NCBI GenBank assembly: GCA_037127255.1
Contig: JBANSL010000008.1
Coordinates: 34,981,373 to 35,045,372, forward strand
Length of the DNA stretch: 64,000 nt
Source of the DNA: Persicaria tinctoria
Lineage: Eukaryota; Streptophyta; Magnoliopsida; Caryophyllales; Polygonaceae
Direction of reading: 5' to 3'
The notes beneath the pieces are model-generated. The model saw only the letters and a list, made by a program, of their open reading frames with translations. It had not been told where the DNA came from and did no database searches. Position numbers and translations under genes: made by a program. Each line of letters begins with the position of its first letter. Position 1 is the stretch's first letter. Shown one piece after another: positions 1-11,167 of the stretch.

Positions 1-215
1 TTATTGCAGCCCATGCGACTAACTCGACTGCTTTATTTTTTATACCAACAATTAAAAATTGTTTTCCTTTACTTGCTGAATCAAAAAGTAAATCACAAGC
101 TTCTGATAAAAAAACGAGCAGTTCTAGTAAGATTTGTAATATGAATACCTTTACGCTTTGCAGAGATATAGGGTGACATTCTAGGATTCCATTTCCTAGC
201 ACCATGGCCAAAATG
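1..215 (-). pseudogene. rps2: Plastid rps2 fragment (NUPT)
   Basis: The reverse strand encodes the internal part of plastid ribosomal protein S2, from [20 protein letters not shown] through [12 protein letters not shown] and on to the left edge. A run of seven A where the gene needs six (near 112-119) shifts the frame just after TARF, so the piece cannot code. There is no start and no end of the gene. In plastids rps2 encodes a small-subunit ribosomal protein; here it is a nuclear copy of plastid DNA. It joins 23S rRNA sequence at about 215, a junction that does not exist in the plastome, so the insertion is a mosaic. The identification is firm; a mitochondrial intermediate cannot be excluded. 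Confidence 0.85.
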
Positions 216-503
216 TTTTCGGGGCATTGGATTCTCACCAATGTTTTCGTTACTCAAGCCGACATTCTCGCTTCCGCTTCGTCCACCGCGGCTCGCGTCG
301 TTGCTTCCCCCTAAGGCGGAACGATCCCCTACCGATGCATTTTTACATCCCACAGCTTCGGTAGATCCCTTAGCCATGTTCATCTTCGGCGCAAGAGCGC
401 TCGATCAGTGAGCTATTACGCACTCTTTCAAGGGTGGCTGCTTCTAGGCAAACCTCTTGGCCGTCTCTGCACCCCTACCTCCTTTATCACTGAGCGATCA
501 TTT
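215..503 (-). pseudogene. rrn23: Plastid 23S rRNA fragment (NUPT)
   Basis: The reverse strand matches an internal block of plastid 23S rRNA. It includes AGAGTGCGTAATAGCTCACT, GCGCCGAAGATGAAC, ATGCATCGGTAGGGGA and GAATCCAATGCCCCGAAAA. The match starts near 503 and stops at the rps2 junction near 215, so about 290 nt of a roughly 2.8-kb rRNA is present. Several differences from the conserved rRNA (for example CATGGC in place of CGGGGC in the GATGAAC loop) suggest an inserted, drifting copy. Confidence 0.85.
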
Positions 504-1026
504 TGCATATGTATTGAAGATCACTTAGAGCATCTGCATTGGGGTGTTTAAACTCAAAATATAAGGAATCAATTAATATGATAAGGAAGAGAGAGAGAGA
601 GAGAGAAATAAAATTAAAGAACGATGTGATGTGTTCTTTAGCAATGAACTTCTAAAAATGGAGAGAGATGATGAAAATGGGGGACCCATGCCCATGAAAT
701 TGGGCTTTATAATGTGTAATAGGTTTTAAAATAATTATAAATGAAAAATTAAGAAACTCTTATGGGTTCGAGGGATGTTGGTTAAAAATTATGATGAGTT
801 TCTTAAAGAGAGAAGAATACCCCAAATATTATCTCGCAGTTGTGGGCACGGGCCTGACTAAAATCTGCTTCACGGATTGGATGTATTGTCCAAATTCATC
901 TGTTATTGCGGACACGGGCTGCTTTCAGGTACCCGCAAAACTTAAACCGTTATTGGGTACTTCGGAAAAAAAATAAAATTACCGAACAGATGTTGAGTAT
1001 TATTAACCACTATTCTAAAAATCTCG
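504..1026. other. AT-rich intergenic stretch
   Basis: I see no gene. There is a short GA microsatellite at about 588-606. The only open frame, near 791-976, shows no recognisable domain and is probably chance. Confidence 0.5.
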
Positions 1027-1135
1027 TTTAGGCGCTAGGCGCACCCTTCCGCCTAGAGCTAGGCAGGCGCCTAGGCATTTCTAGACGGCCCCTTTCCGTC
1101 TAGGATCCGCCTAGCGCTTTTTAGAACACTGTTAT
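1027..1135. repeat. Palindrome-rich CCTAGGCGC repeat block
   Basis: The block repeats GGCGCTAGGCGC, CCGCCTAG, GGCGCCTAGGC and CCGCCTAGCGC in both orientations, so it can fold into several hairpins. It ends in CTTTTTAGAACACTG. Such GC-rich, CCTAGG-dense blocks occur in dispersed plant repeats; I cannot assign a family or a target duplication. Confidence 0.5.
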
Positions 1136-1462
1136 TAATAGTTAATGGTTATTGTCTACTTCAACCAAAAAAAAGTTGTTGAGTTAATAACAATACCATC
1201 CACAACAACACCAATAAAAAAACAGTTGTTGTGATTTCAGTTTGAGATGTACAAGCCCATTGAGCAGATCTGAGTGAAGATGAGAGAGGCGGTAACAATC
1301 AACAATGATTGAATGGCTGGATGAGCATATATGAGTGAACAATGTATAGGGACTCACATAGAGCACCCCAACAATTATTGTAAAATTCTCTAAACTAGAT
1401 ATTAAAATGTAAAAATCTCTATTAAAAAAAATCACCTCAACTCCTAGCGGAAGCACATTGAT

Positions 1463-2215
1463 GTGCGGACTATCTCAGATGTTATGCATAAGTTGTACGT
1501 TTATAGTGACGCCCAATTGAAAAAGGTTGGTCATTTGGAAGGGAGAGATCCGATGTGGATGGAAGGCAAGCCCGGGTGGGAGGATTCATTTGAGATTACC
1601 CCGATCTCTATACCCATTGGCTCTACAACAGCTGATTTCTACATTGTCCTTGAGGGCGATGAGATGGAGGACGATGATGTAGATGTTTCTCATGACAATG
1701 ATGATGACACTTCTTCTGGCGATAAGACGGATATATGAGGTAGTGGTGCTAGACCTTTTGGAACAGTTGGAGGTGTTGGTCCAGACTATTATGAGCTTAA
1801 GTAGAGGATGATGGTTATGTCCCTCCGTCGGGATGCCATAAGGGACCATCAGCAACAGATGTACCTGAATATTAGAAAAAATCCGTCGGGATAATGTCGG
1901 GATATTCGTGGCTTGAAATCTAGCATGACGTATGTCTATGAGAGTCAGACAAAGATATGATGGCTGCGTGAGTTAATGATGCAAAGACAACGGGAATGAG
2001 GCAGACAAAAGGCACGGCAAGCTCAAGAGTTGATGAGGCAGACACAGAAGAGGTTCTACCATTATGCTTATCCTCGGTTCCCACTTTACCCACCACCACC
2101 ACCATCATAGTGAGCACATCAATTGTTTTGTTTCTTTTTCTTTCCCTCTTAGTTTGATTTTTTGTTTTCTTTACTGTCACGTTGAGGACAATGTCAGATC
2201 TAAGTGTGGGGGAAG
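1463..2215 (+). pseudogene. Degenerate retroelement remnant, possibly Gypsy/Athila-like 3' part
   Basis: A 91-codon open stretch (1463-1738) with an acidic Asp/Glu-rich end is followed by broken frames containing a coiled, Gln/Arg-rich segment (around 1960-2060) and a Tyr/Pro-rich end (FYHYAYPRFPLYPPPPPP). It is followed by GAGGACAATGTCAGAT then AAGTGTGGGGGAAG at about 2184-2216. The last motif resembles the purine tract before the 3' LTR in several plant Gypsy lineages. No RT or integrase is present. The assignment is weak and rests on that motif and the broken frame. Confidence 0.35.
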
Positions 2216-3054
2216 TAAGTGCATGTCAAATTAAGATTGTATTTTATTTTTAAGCTTGCATTGCATCGTGACTATGGATTGCAGATTGTTCTAGTTTACA
2301 TTACATATTCATTATGTTAGTTCAAAAAAAAGATAGTTATTTATCCCATGCTAATAAGACCAACCCTATTAGCCATGACTTATGTAAATTAATTATTCCT
2401 CCACGTGTGGGATTCGTCCTTTGCAAATTAAAAAAAAATATACGGACGAACGGAAGATTCGTCCGTTGCAAATTAAAAAATGATAGTTATTTATTCCTGC
2501 ACAAGGAGAAAAAGAAGCAAAATCAGGACCAAACAACTCATGTTTCGAAGGCCATGACTTATGGGATGAATCTGACGCTGCAAATTGATTTCGAGTGGGA
2601 CTTTGAAGACGACGGGGAAGGGAGGCGGGAGATGGATCGAGGGGAAGCAACCACGTTCAACATCAATCGGAGAGATTAAGTGGTAGTCGTCGGGGAGGAG
2701 AAGGTGTCCAGCTTCAGGGACTCTGCTTGTGACATCTCTATCGATAGATTCAGTCCGCTCTTTCTGCGCTCACCCCTCGCCAATGCCATTGCCACCAATT
2801 CCCCCCCCCCCCCCCCCCCCCCCCGCTCTTCCTGCATCTTTTTTTAGGATTTGTTTATGGGAAAGAGGAACAGAGGTTTCTCAACTCAAAAGCAAGCAGA
2901 TGGTTTGGTTTGGGTTTTCCTTTCTTCAATTTCATGACTCATAGCGGTCACCAAAGTTGTCACTTGCTAGCTATCAATCCCTTTCCTTGAAAAAATTACC
3001 AAAAATAATAAGAACTACTAGTTATAAACAAATATTAATACGAATTTTAAAAAC
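2216..3054. other. Intergenic stretch with poly-C tract
   Basis: I find no supported gene. A 24-bp run of C lies at 2801-2824. Between 2390 and 2500 short repeats of TTCGTCC and GCAAATTAAAAAA appear twice. These look like relics of older repeats. Confidence 0.45.
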
Positions 3055-3056
3055 TA

Positions 3057-3267
3057 CTCCATCCTATCTAAAATGTAATTTTTTTACTATGTAGCACGTA
3101 TTTTAAGGAGATAAAAACTATATAAAATATTATTTTTTTAAAAATAAATTTAATATTTATTATTAATAAGTATTTAGTTTAAAAAATAATATAATTTTAT
3201 ATAATTTTTAGCTCTTTAAAATACGTGCTGAAAAGTCAAACTTCTTATATTTTTTTATAGGAGGGAG
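3057..3267. mobile_element. Stowaway-like MITE
   Basis: The element begins CTCCATCCTATCT and ends ATAGGAGGGAG, with TA at 3055-3056 and 3268-3269 as the target duplication. The interior shows the usual inverted pattern of this family: TTTTAAGGAGATAAAAACT near the left end and AGCTCTTTAAAATACGTGC near the right. It is 211 bp with no coding capacity. The TIR and TA duplication match Tc1/Mariner-derived Stowaway MITEs. Confidence 0.8.
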
Positions 3268-3269
3268 TA

Positions 3270-3676
3270 TCAAAAAATAATACTCCAAATTATTTCACAT
3301 TAAAGCAACTTCAATATGGAAAAAATTCCGGTCGATTCGGCCAATTTTTCGACATGTTTCAAAAATTTTATGGCATGGCTTCATTTTATTAAATGCATAA
3401 ATATAATGTTTGAAAATAAAAACTAATTATCAATACAAAATAGATTCTAAGGTAAATGTATTCATCTAATTTGAACTCAAATTTGGTAATTTTTTACAAA
3501 AAAATACATTGAACGCAATGATATGATGCAACATCATTAAATTTTCGAACGCTCAATTGGGACGTCAAAAGTTTGGCCGAAAAATTGACCGAATTTTTTT
3601 TTCTTATCAAAATTAGTTCTATGTGAATTTTTTTCCCCGTATTAATATTGATTCATGACTTATAGTTCATACATAG
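3270..3676. other. AT-rich flank of the MULE
   Basis: No gene is visible. The sequence is low-complexity AT-rich with AAAATTTTTCGA-type words near 3340 and 3590, and leads directly into the 9-bp MULE target duplication. Confidence 0.4.
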
Positions 3677-3685
3677 TATTATTTT

Positions 3686-3935
3686 GGAAAAATGACCATA
3701 AATAATACAAACTATCAAGTGTGAACCGAAAATAATACAAACTTTGAAAATCGCCAATTGGTATACAAAACTATTGCGTAATAAACCGATTTCAATACGA
3801 AATCATTTCCGACAAAATTTCCGTCAAATTGCCTTATGTGGCAGTCGGAGTTATTGTATTTTAATGACATGGTTGCCATGTCATCAAAGTTTAATTATTA
3901 TTTTTTAAATCAAAAAAAAATTCCCAAAATATCGA
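3686..3935 (+). repeat. Left MULE terminal inverted repeat
   Basis: This arm has two halves. The outer half (3686-3850) pairs with 31353-31512. The inner half, from GAGTTATTGTATTTTAATGA to ATTCCCAAAAT, pairs with the inverse of about 4436-4540. The two partner blocks lie on opposite sides of the Harbinger insertion, which shows they were once contiguous. Confidence 0.75.
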
Positions 3936-3940
3936 GACTC

Positions 3941-4435
3941 GAGAGGGTTACAGTGGCCTTGTCTCTCATCTTCTTCTCCCTTTTGTTGTTGTTGTTGTTG
4001 GAGGGGAAATTGAACAGCCATGGAAGAGAGACGATCATGGAGGTCGGGCTTCATGGAGGTCGAAGGTCGGGCGACTGTTCGGTGGAGACGTCATCCAATC
4101 TAAAAAGGGATGCCTTTAGATCGGCTTCGGGGAACACCTCCAGATCTAGCAGTCTGGAATGAGAGAGAGAGAGAGAGAGGGAGTCTAATCAGAAAGTACC
4201 AAGGGAAGGGGCTTCGGGGTGCTCGGAAGTCGGGTTGCTGCCAGGAGAGACGTCGGATAAGGAGAAGAGACGAAAGGAGGAAACAATGGTGGCTGAGAGG
4301 GCGGAGACAAGGGCGGCGGTGACGTGGGTGGAAGTTGGGTTGCTTCCTCGTCTTCAATTTGCAGGTTCTGGTGGTCAGTGGTGCTCGATCTTCTTCTTCC
4401 TCTACACTGTTCAACACTTCAACATTTGGTGGGTC
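3941..4435. other. GC-richer filler inside the MULE, possibly captured host DNA
   Basis: Between the two MULE arms lies about 500 bp of higher-GC sequence unlike the AT-rich TIRs, with a GA microsatellite (near 4161-4181). Long open frames exist on both strands (for example 4447-4100 on the minus strand) but none has a domain I recognise. Pack-MULEs often carry host gene pieces; that is the reason for the suggestion, not a match to a known gene. Confidence 0.45.
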
Positions 4436-5602
4436 TAGGGTTCCCAATTTTGGGAATATTTTTTTTTTTTCATTTCAAAAATATAATCATACTTTGATGA
4501 ATGACATGGAAGCCATGTCATAAAAAAATACAATAACTCAGGCCATGCACACCCCTTTACACTTACCTTTGTACTTAACTCATTTTTTTCCTGCCACGTC
4601 AGCAGAAGTACACCCTTTACTGTTTTTTTCAATTTCACCCACATCCCTGCACTTCGCTTACGGGCCCTACCTCGACTTTTCATCATTTAATACTTACGTT
4701 ATTATCCGACATATTACATCTATTTATTTAATTTCATCGTATAAAATTATTTTACAATAGAAGAATATTATTATTATTTTAATATAATTTAAATAATAAA
4801 TTTTATTGAAATTAATAAAATAAGATTGTAAAAAAAACCCAAATGCATATTAAATTGCAATAATTCAAATACATGATCTAAAATGATAACCAACAAAAGA
4901 AGACACGGAATTTCAAAGAAAAGAATCACGTTAACACATGGAATCAAGTATCATGTCTTGAAGGTCCAAATTTCTGTCATATATGCTCAATTAAGTCGGA
5001 TTTCAGTCGATGATGCGAAGCCGAATCTCAAACTTTGGCCCTATTCGATAAGAATGCAACCATATCGGTAGGTATTCTTGAAGCAGGTGGCTCGGGCTCT
5101 TCCAACTGATCGAAATCGGCAGTGTGAATGTGTAGCTGGTGGCTATCATGTTCGTCTTCCACAATCATATTATGCAATATTATACAAGCTGTAATTATTT
5201 TTCCGAGAAAATTCAAGTCCCAAACAAGTGTCGGTTGACGAATAATAGCAAATCGTTGTTGTAGTACACCAAATGCATGCTCCACATCTTTACGAGTCGA
5301 CTCTTGGGCTTGGGAAAACAACGTGTCCTTTGCGCCAAATCGATGTCGAATCGATGGGATAAATGCTTGCTATGGAGGATAAATTCCATCCGCCAGGTAA
5401 TACTTCATGGCATATTCATGTTCATTTACTACAAAATTTGTCGTTGGAGCTCTTCCATGCAACACTTCATCAAATACAGATGATCTATCAAGAACATTTA
5501 TATCATTACACGTACCCGGAGTTCCAAAAAATGCATGCCAAATCCATAGATCATACGACGCCACTCCTTCTAGAACAACGGTTGGGGGCTTATCACCGCG
5601 GG

Positions 5603-5775
5603 TAGACATGGGCAAACGCGGGCCGGCCCGCCCGCCCGCAAAATTGGACAGGCTTGGGTAGGGGGAAAAGCCCATGCGGGCCGCTAGGCCCGGCCCGTCC
5701 CCGCAGTGGGAACGGGATTGGGTAAGCCATTCTACCCGTTGCGGGCCGCTAGGCCCGTAACGGGTACCCGCTAAT

Positions 5776-5819
<44 letters not shown>

Positions 5820-8800
5820 TATATTAAATATATATATATATTAATTTAAAAAAATAAAATAAAATACCTATGTTTTTACCCTCCTTAAAACCCTAACTTC
5901 ATTTGCTCAGCCACAGACAGCCGCTCACCCTATCAATCCTTCAGATCTGAGATCTGTATGGATCTCCCATCTTCGATCACCCTTCTTCGTCCTCATGCTC
6001 TTCCTTCTTCGTCCCCGCGCTCTTTCGGCTTCGTCCTCATGGTCGCGTCGACACTCCCGCGCCACTCCCGCGCCACTGCTCGTGCTTGCCTCGTGCTCGT
6101 GTCGGCACTCCCTCTTCCAGCGCTCTTCAAGCTCCTGCGCCACTGCTCTTGCTCGCCTCGCAGGTCCCTTAGCAAGTAAGCAGGTTGGTTTCTCAGATTG
6201 GATTCACCTCTCTTTGATTGGATTTTAGTCATTTTACAAATCTCATATTGGATTCAAATTGGTCGTTACAAATCTAAAATGTCTGAAATTTCTTATGTTG
6301 ATTCCTCTCTTTGTTCACTGGGCTGGTTTGTAGATCACCAAAGTATGGCTCAGGAGAGTGAAGATGCAGTGGACAGCCTTTCTCCGACCCTAACTCCGAG
6401 TGTGCAGTGAAGTTCAAAAGGAACGAGATTGACTTCATCCGTGTGGAATGACATGACAAGATAAGTGTTAGAGAATGGGGATATCAAAGCCACTTGCAAT
6501 CACTGTAAGAAACCTTTCAAAGCAAGTCATAATTATGGTACAACACATATTAAGCGGCATCTTGCAAGCTGTCCTGCTCGTGTTTATCGGTTGAAAAAAA
6601 ACCTTTTCATTACTGGGAGTGAATCAGGCAGTGAGAGTGTTGTAGAGAAGAATCAAATATCTTTGAGGAAACATAGTGCTACTTTTGAAGATGATCGAGA
6701 AGCATTGTGTATTTTTGTCGTATCGGGAGGACATCCGTTTAGCATTGTTGAGGAACCAGGATTTAGAAATATGATGAGAGTTAGTGCACCTGATTTTCAT
6801 CTAGTTAGTAGATACACTATTAAGAGAGATGCAATGAATCGTTACAAGGAAGAAAAGAAGGTGGTTTCGGTTGAGATGAAAAATGCTCCTGGTCGGATTA
6901 GCTTTACTACTGATAATTGGAGAAGTGAGAATACAGCTGAGGAGTTTATGTGTGTAACATCGCATTGGATTGATAGAGATTGGAAGTTACAAAAGAGAAT
7001 CATTAAGTTTGCAGCTTTGAATCCTCCCTTTGATGGTGCTTCTTTAGGTGAAGAAATTTTGATTTCATTGGCTGAATGGAGAATAGGTGCAAAGGTTTTC
7101 ACTTTTACACTTGATAATGCATCTTATAATGATACAATGATTGCATCTCTTAAGAAAAATCTGCTAAGGAAACACTCTTTGGTATTGCATGGTGAGTTCA
7201 TTCAAATGCGTTGTTGTTGTCACATCATTAATTTGGTGGTGCATGTTGGATTGAAGCTCATAGATGAGGTTTTTGTCAAAATTAGAAAAATCATAATCCA
7301 TTTAAGGCATTCCATTCCGAAGAAGAAGAGGTTTTATGAGATTGCAACCTTTAACTTCAGTTTGAGCCACACAAAGAGGTTGCGTTTGGACACCCCTACT
7401 AGATGGAATTCTACTTTCACAATGCTTGATCGATTCTTGTATTTTCAAGAAGCTATTGATTGTTTTGTTGGCAAGGATTTGGAGTTGAGAGTGCATAGGC
7501 TATCAGAAACTGAGTGGGAGAAAGTGGCTGAACTGCATCAGTTTCTATAGATTTTCTATGATGTAACTAACGAGTTTTCAGCATCAAAGACACCAACAGC
7601 AAATCTGTATTTTCAGGGGGTGTGGAGTATTCATATGCATTTGAAAGGAATTGCAGATGGCCCTCCTTGTATGTTGTCTTACACGGTAACTCAAATGCAG
7701 CAAAAGTTTGAAAAGTATTGGTCCGAGTACAATTTGTTGTTGTCATGTGCTGCTATTTTAGATCATCGTTTCAAGTTAGAAGCGGTGCAATTTTGCTATT
7801 CAGAAGTGTATGGAAGTGAGAATGCTCGGAAGATGATGGATGACCTTAAGACGCTTTTGATTGAATTGATAGATGAGTATAAAAGTGCTGGATTCACCAT
7901 GGAATCTAGTGAGAGCAATGAGAGTGACGTAGTGTCTAAGGACACAATGAGCTCAGACTCGACTGTTCGGAAGGCTCCTTTTGCTCCTCGTGCAAAGATG
8001 TTTGATCATTTGAGTAAGAGACCAAAGACTACTAGCATTAAGTCAGACTTGGAGGTTTGTTTGGAGGATGAGGATAACACTGATGTGAATGAGAGCTTGA
8101 TATATTGGCCTATTGGAAGGTAAAATCTCGAAAATTTTCAGCCCTTGCTGCTTTGGCTCGGGATGTTCTATCTATTCCTATATCAAGTGTTCCTTCCGAA
8201 TCCGCTTTTAGTTTGGGAAAGAAAATGATAAGATCAACTAGAAGCTCTCTTGCATCCTCAACGATTGAAGCACTATCATGCTATGAGGATTGGTTGCGTG
8301 TGAGAGGTCTATGTTCTATAATATCCATTTATTTATTATGCTAAGTTTATATGGAATATAAGTTTATTTTTGTTATCTTGAAGGCCCCTCAAAGACTCTC
8401 AAGATTGGTGTTGAAGGCGCAGAGGAGATGGAAGATGAAGAAGACGAGTCTTCCGAATCGATGTAATCGATCAAGCACTTACATGATGGATTGCACTTTC
8501 AAAACTATGTTGGACTGTTTTTTTTTTGTTTGTGTTTGTGTGAGCAAGAGTTGGACAATTGTTGCAATTGTTGTTAGACTTGTCACTTTATTCTATATTT
8601 GTGTTTGAGTTTGCAAGGATTGTCACTTTGTAGCTCCAACAATTTGTGTGAGCAAGGGTTGTTGTTGGACTTTAAACCTTTTATTCTATGTTCGACTTTT
8701 TATTTTGCATTACTAATTTATACAACAGGTACAGCTCTAACTTACAGCAGGTACATGCGTACAACAACATTTGTTGCAATTTTTATTTTATTTTTTAATA

Positions 8801-8990
8801 ACAGCAGCAGGTACAACAGGAAATTAAGCGGGTACCCGCGGGCTGTCCGCAACCGCAATGGTGGACGGGATTGGACAAGGTTTTCAGCCCGTTAAGCGGG
8901 CTTAGCCCGATCCGCGCCCGCATCAACGGGACAAATTTTCGGCCAAAGCCCGTCCTAAGCCCGGCCCGCGCCTGCGTTTGCCCAGGTCTA
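5603..8990. mobile_element. hAT element 1 (3388 bp) with transposase
   Basis: The left TIR is TAGACATGGGCAAACG and the right end reads inward TAGACCTGGGCAAACG. An identical 8-bp duplication ACCGCGGG flanks it (5595-5602 and 8991-8998). Subterminal regions are dense in GGCCCG, GCGGGC and CGGGTACCCGC words. A hAT transposase pseudogene occupies the middle on the plus strand. A (TA)n tract lies at about 5781-5816. The insertion lies within the catalytic region of the Harbinger transposase. Confidence 0.92.
6345..8466 (+). pseudogene. hAT transposase (BED zinc finger, RNase H-like, hAT dimerisation)
   Basis: The likely start is the ATG at 6345 (MAQESEDAVDS), just after a TTTGTAG acceptor-like site. 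A BED finger follows (CNHCKKPF, GTTHIKRHLASC), then the RNase H-like core (ISFTTDNW, TLDNASYND, CCCHIINLVVH, TPTRWNSTFTML) and the C-terminal hAT domain (SVPSESAFSLG, LSCYEDWLR). In-frame stops occur at 6408 (TGA), 6462 (TAA) and 7548 (TAG); the protein reads on in the same frame after each. A direct duplication TATTGGCC near 8109-8122 shifts the frame. A 77-bp intron (8307-8383) joins DWLRVRG in frame to an acidic tail (GAEEMEDEEDESSESM) ending at TAA 8464-8466. It is inactive. Confidence 0.88.
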
Positions 8991-10605
8991 ACCGCGGGCA
9001 TATTGACCCTTCCATGCCATTGGAAAATTTTTCCAAGTCCAGTGCATGCAATCGATACTCCCAATCATTCCAGGCCAACCGCGTTGCTCCCCCACATGGA
9101 GTAGGTGTTGCATGTCAGCGTTGCTAGGATATCTTAGGTACTCATCTCCAAATAGAGAGATGATCCCATCAACGAAGCCTAACAAGCACAATCGTGCCGT
9201 TGTTGCACCAATACGGACGTAGTCATCGATCATATCAGCCACAACTCCATATGCAAGCATGCGCATGGCAGCATTGTGCATTTTTGCAACGGAAAGAGGC
9301 CTAGCTAGCCTACGACATCTCGATGTTGCTGAAAGTATAGATATGCACCAGTTAGTGCATTCGCAATACGCAAGAACACATGTCGCCTTATTCGAAACTG
9401 ACGCCTAAACATCGCCTCTGGATAGGTCGGTGTCTCGGAAAAGTAGTCTTGGACTAACCGAGCATGTCCTCCTTCACGATCTCTGTCAATGTTACCTCGA
9501 TGTGGCCGTCGACTAGAACTAGAATTGGGTGGTGGGTTTGTTTTAGCTAGAAGTTCAACCATGAAATTTTCAAGAGCATGATCAGTGGGGGTAGAAAAAT
9601 CTTCTGGAGATGAAGAGCTGGATGAATAGCTGGAAGATGAAGAGAAACGACTAAAAGACATTGGCTTCTTTGACATCGTTGGAAAATGGGTAACTAGAAG
9701 AGAGCAAGATGGATGTATGGGAGGGGGTATATTTATTTGGACATTGCCTTTGATTTATATAGAAGATAACAACATCTTCAAAAGGCATCAAAACATCTTC
9801 AAAAAGGCATTAAAGTATCTTCAAAAAGCATCAAAGCATATTGCAAATCTTCTGAGCATCTTTAAGTGGCATCAAAGCATCTTTTAATGGCACCTTTGAG
9901 TTGTCAAATTATATCTCGAACAATGTGTAAAGTAAATGAAAACAGAAAAGATAAGGGTCAATGATATTTCATTACAGAGCTCGGGGAATGTGAACATGAC
10001 ATATTGATAATATTACAAGAAATTGAACTAGTGAAACAAAAGCAAAGTACGAAATTTAAACAACAACAAAGTACGAAATTTAAACAACAACAAAGACTAG
10101 AAACTTAAATAACAACAACAAGGTACGAAATTTAAACTTCAACAACCCCGTGACCAACTCCATGTTGCCTTGTAAGCCACCCAGTTCAACCCGATGAAAA
10201 CTTTTTCCACAAAGACTCTTTCAGCCGCTCCTCCTGTGTTGACGGTGAACTAGTTCTTGACATTAAGTGTTCAAGCATATTGTATTTTCTGTCCCTTTCC
10301 GTCTTCATCTCAGCTTCCTTTCTTTTCCTCCTTTCGCGCCTCTTTGTTTCTCTTCTCTCCCTTGCTTCCTCTCGTCTTTCCCTGGCCTTATGAGCTTCCC
10401 TCTGTAGCTCTATCTCTTCTTTCTTGATGGTTGGAAATTCACCAAACATTAAATTACGTTGAAATTCCACATCGTCGGTCGATTCACTACTAGCACCAAT
10501 TGGTCTCTTTAGCGCTCGCTTGGTAGCCTTCACATCGGGCGGACGAGTACATGAACCATCAGTCCCACCCTCACTCAAAGGTGTTGGGGGGTTGGATACT
10601 GGAGT

Positions 10606-10626
10606 GGGGGGGGGGGGGGGGGGGGT
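10606..10626. repeat. Poly-G homopolymer (21 bp)
   Basis: The run lies in the proline-rich part of Harbinger ORF1 (CCC codons on the minus strand), so slippage here would shift that gene's frame. Confidence 0.9.
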
Positions 10627-11167
10627 TTGGATCCTAACGTGTATGACCCTGATGCAGTAACCTTTGTTCTCTTTGAGGCACCTTCTTCACGGTGTTGCTC
10701 TGAAATTTGCCCCTTTTGCTCATTCTATAGAATACGTCACGCGTGTTCATTCTTGAATGATGCGTGCCTCTGGTGGTCTGTGCTATATATGATTATGGCA
10801 TTATTCATTACATCATCGGCCGATTGCCCACTCGCCCTTACCCTTGATGCCTGGCTGAAACAACCAGCGAATTTGCTAACATCATGGCTAACTCGGCCAA
10901 AGCGCGCTCTATATCTTTCTGCATCGCGTGGAGCCATCTCTCCTAGACCTGTCAAACGAGTCATTTGGGTCGGGTCCCGGGTAATACGGGTTTCGGGTAT
11001 TTTCGGGTCCCGGGTAATAATACGGGTTTGACCGGGTTTTCGGGTCATTTCGGGTCGATTTCGGGTTGGTCAAATTTTTCTTTTTTAAATTAAAAAAATC
11101 ATGATTTGATAATTTTGCGATAAATTTAAAATTCTAAAGTTAAAGACGTTGTTCATAAGTTCTGGTG

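Larger units (their letters stand above)
5028..9676 (-). pseudogene. Harbinger DDE transposase, interrupted by a hAT
   Basis: Read from 9676 downward, this is a HARBI1-like nuclease (DDE_Tnp_4). The N-terminal part is Ser-rich and has GHARLVQDYFSETPTYPEAM, then FRRQFRIRRHVFLRIANAL. The catalytic region shows Asp in GSIDCMHW (near 9040), Asp in NDINVL (near 5500) and Glu in RKDVEHAFG (near 5285). Damage: an in-frame TAG at about 9305-9307, a one-base deletion just after the KCT codons near 9278, a 3388-bp hAT inserted between the codons for QYARG and DKPPT, and a TAG at 5370-5372 where the family has Trp. The frames before and after that last stop are the same. It normally acts with the ORF1 protein encoded upstream on the same strand. 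Confidence 0.85.

Noticed and set aside
93..383. 96-codon open frame on the minus strand at the left edge
   Set aside because: It is a chance read-through of 23S rRNA sequence into rps2 across a NUPT junction, not a gene.
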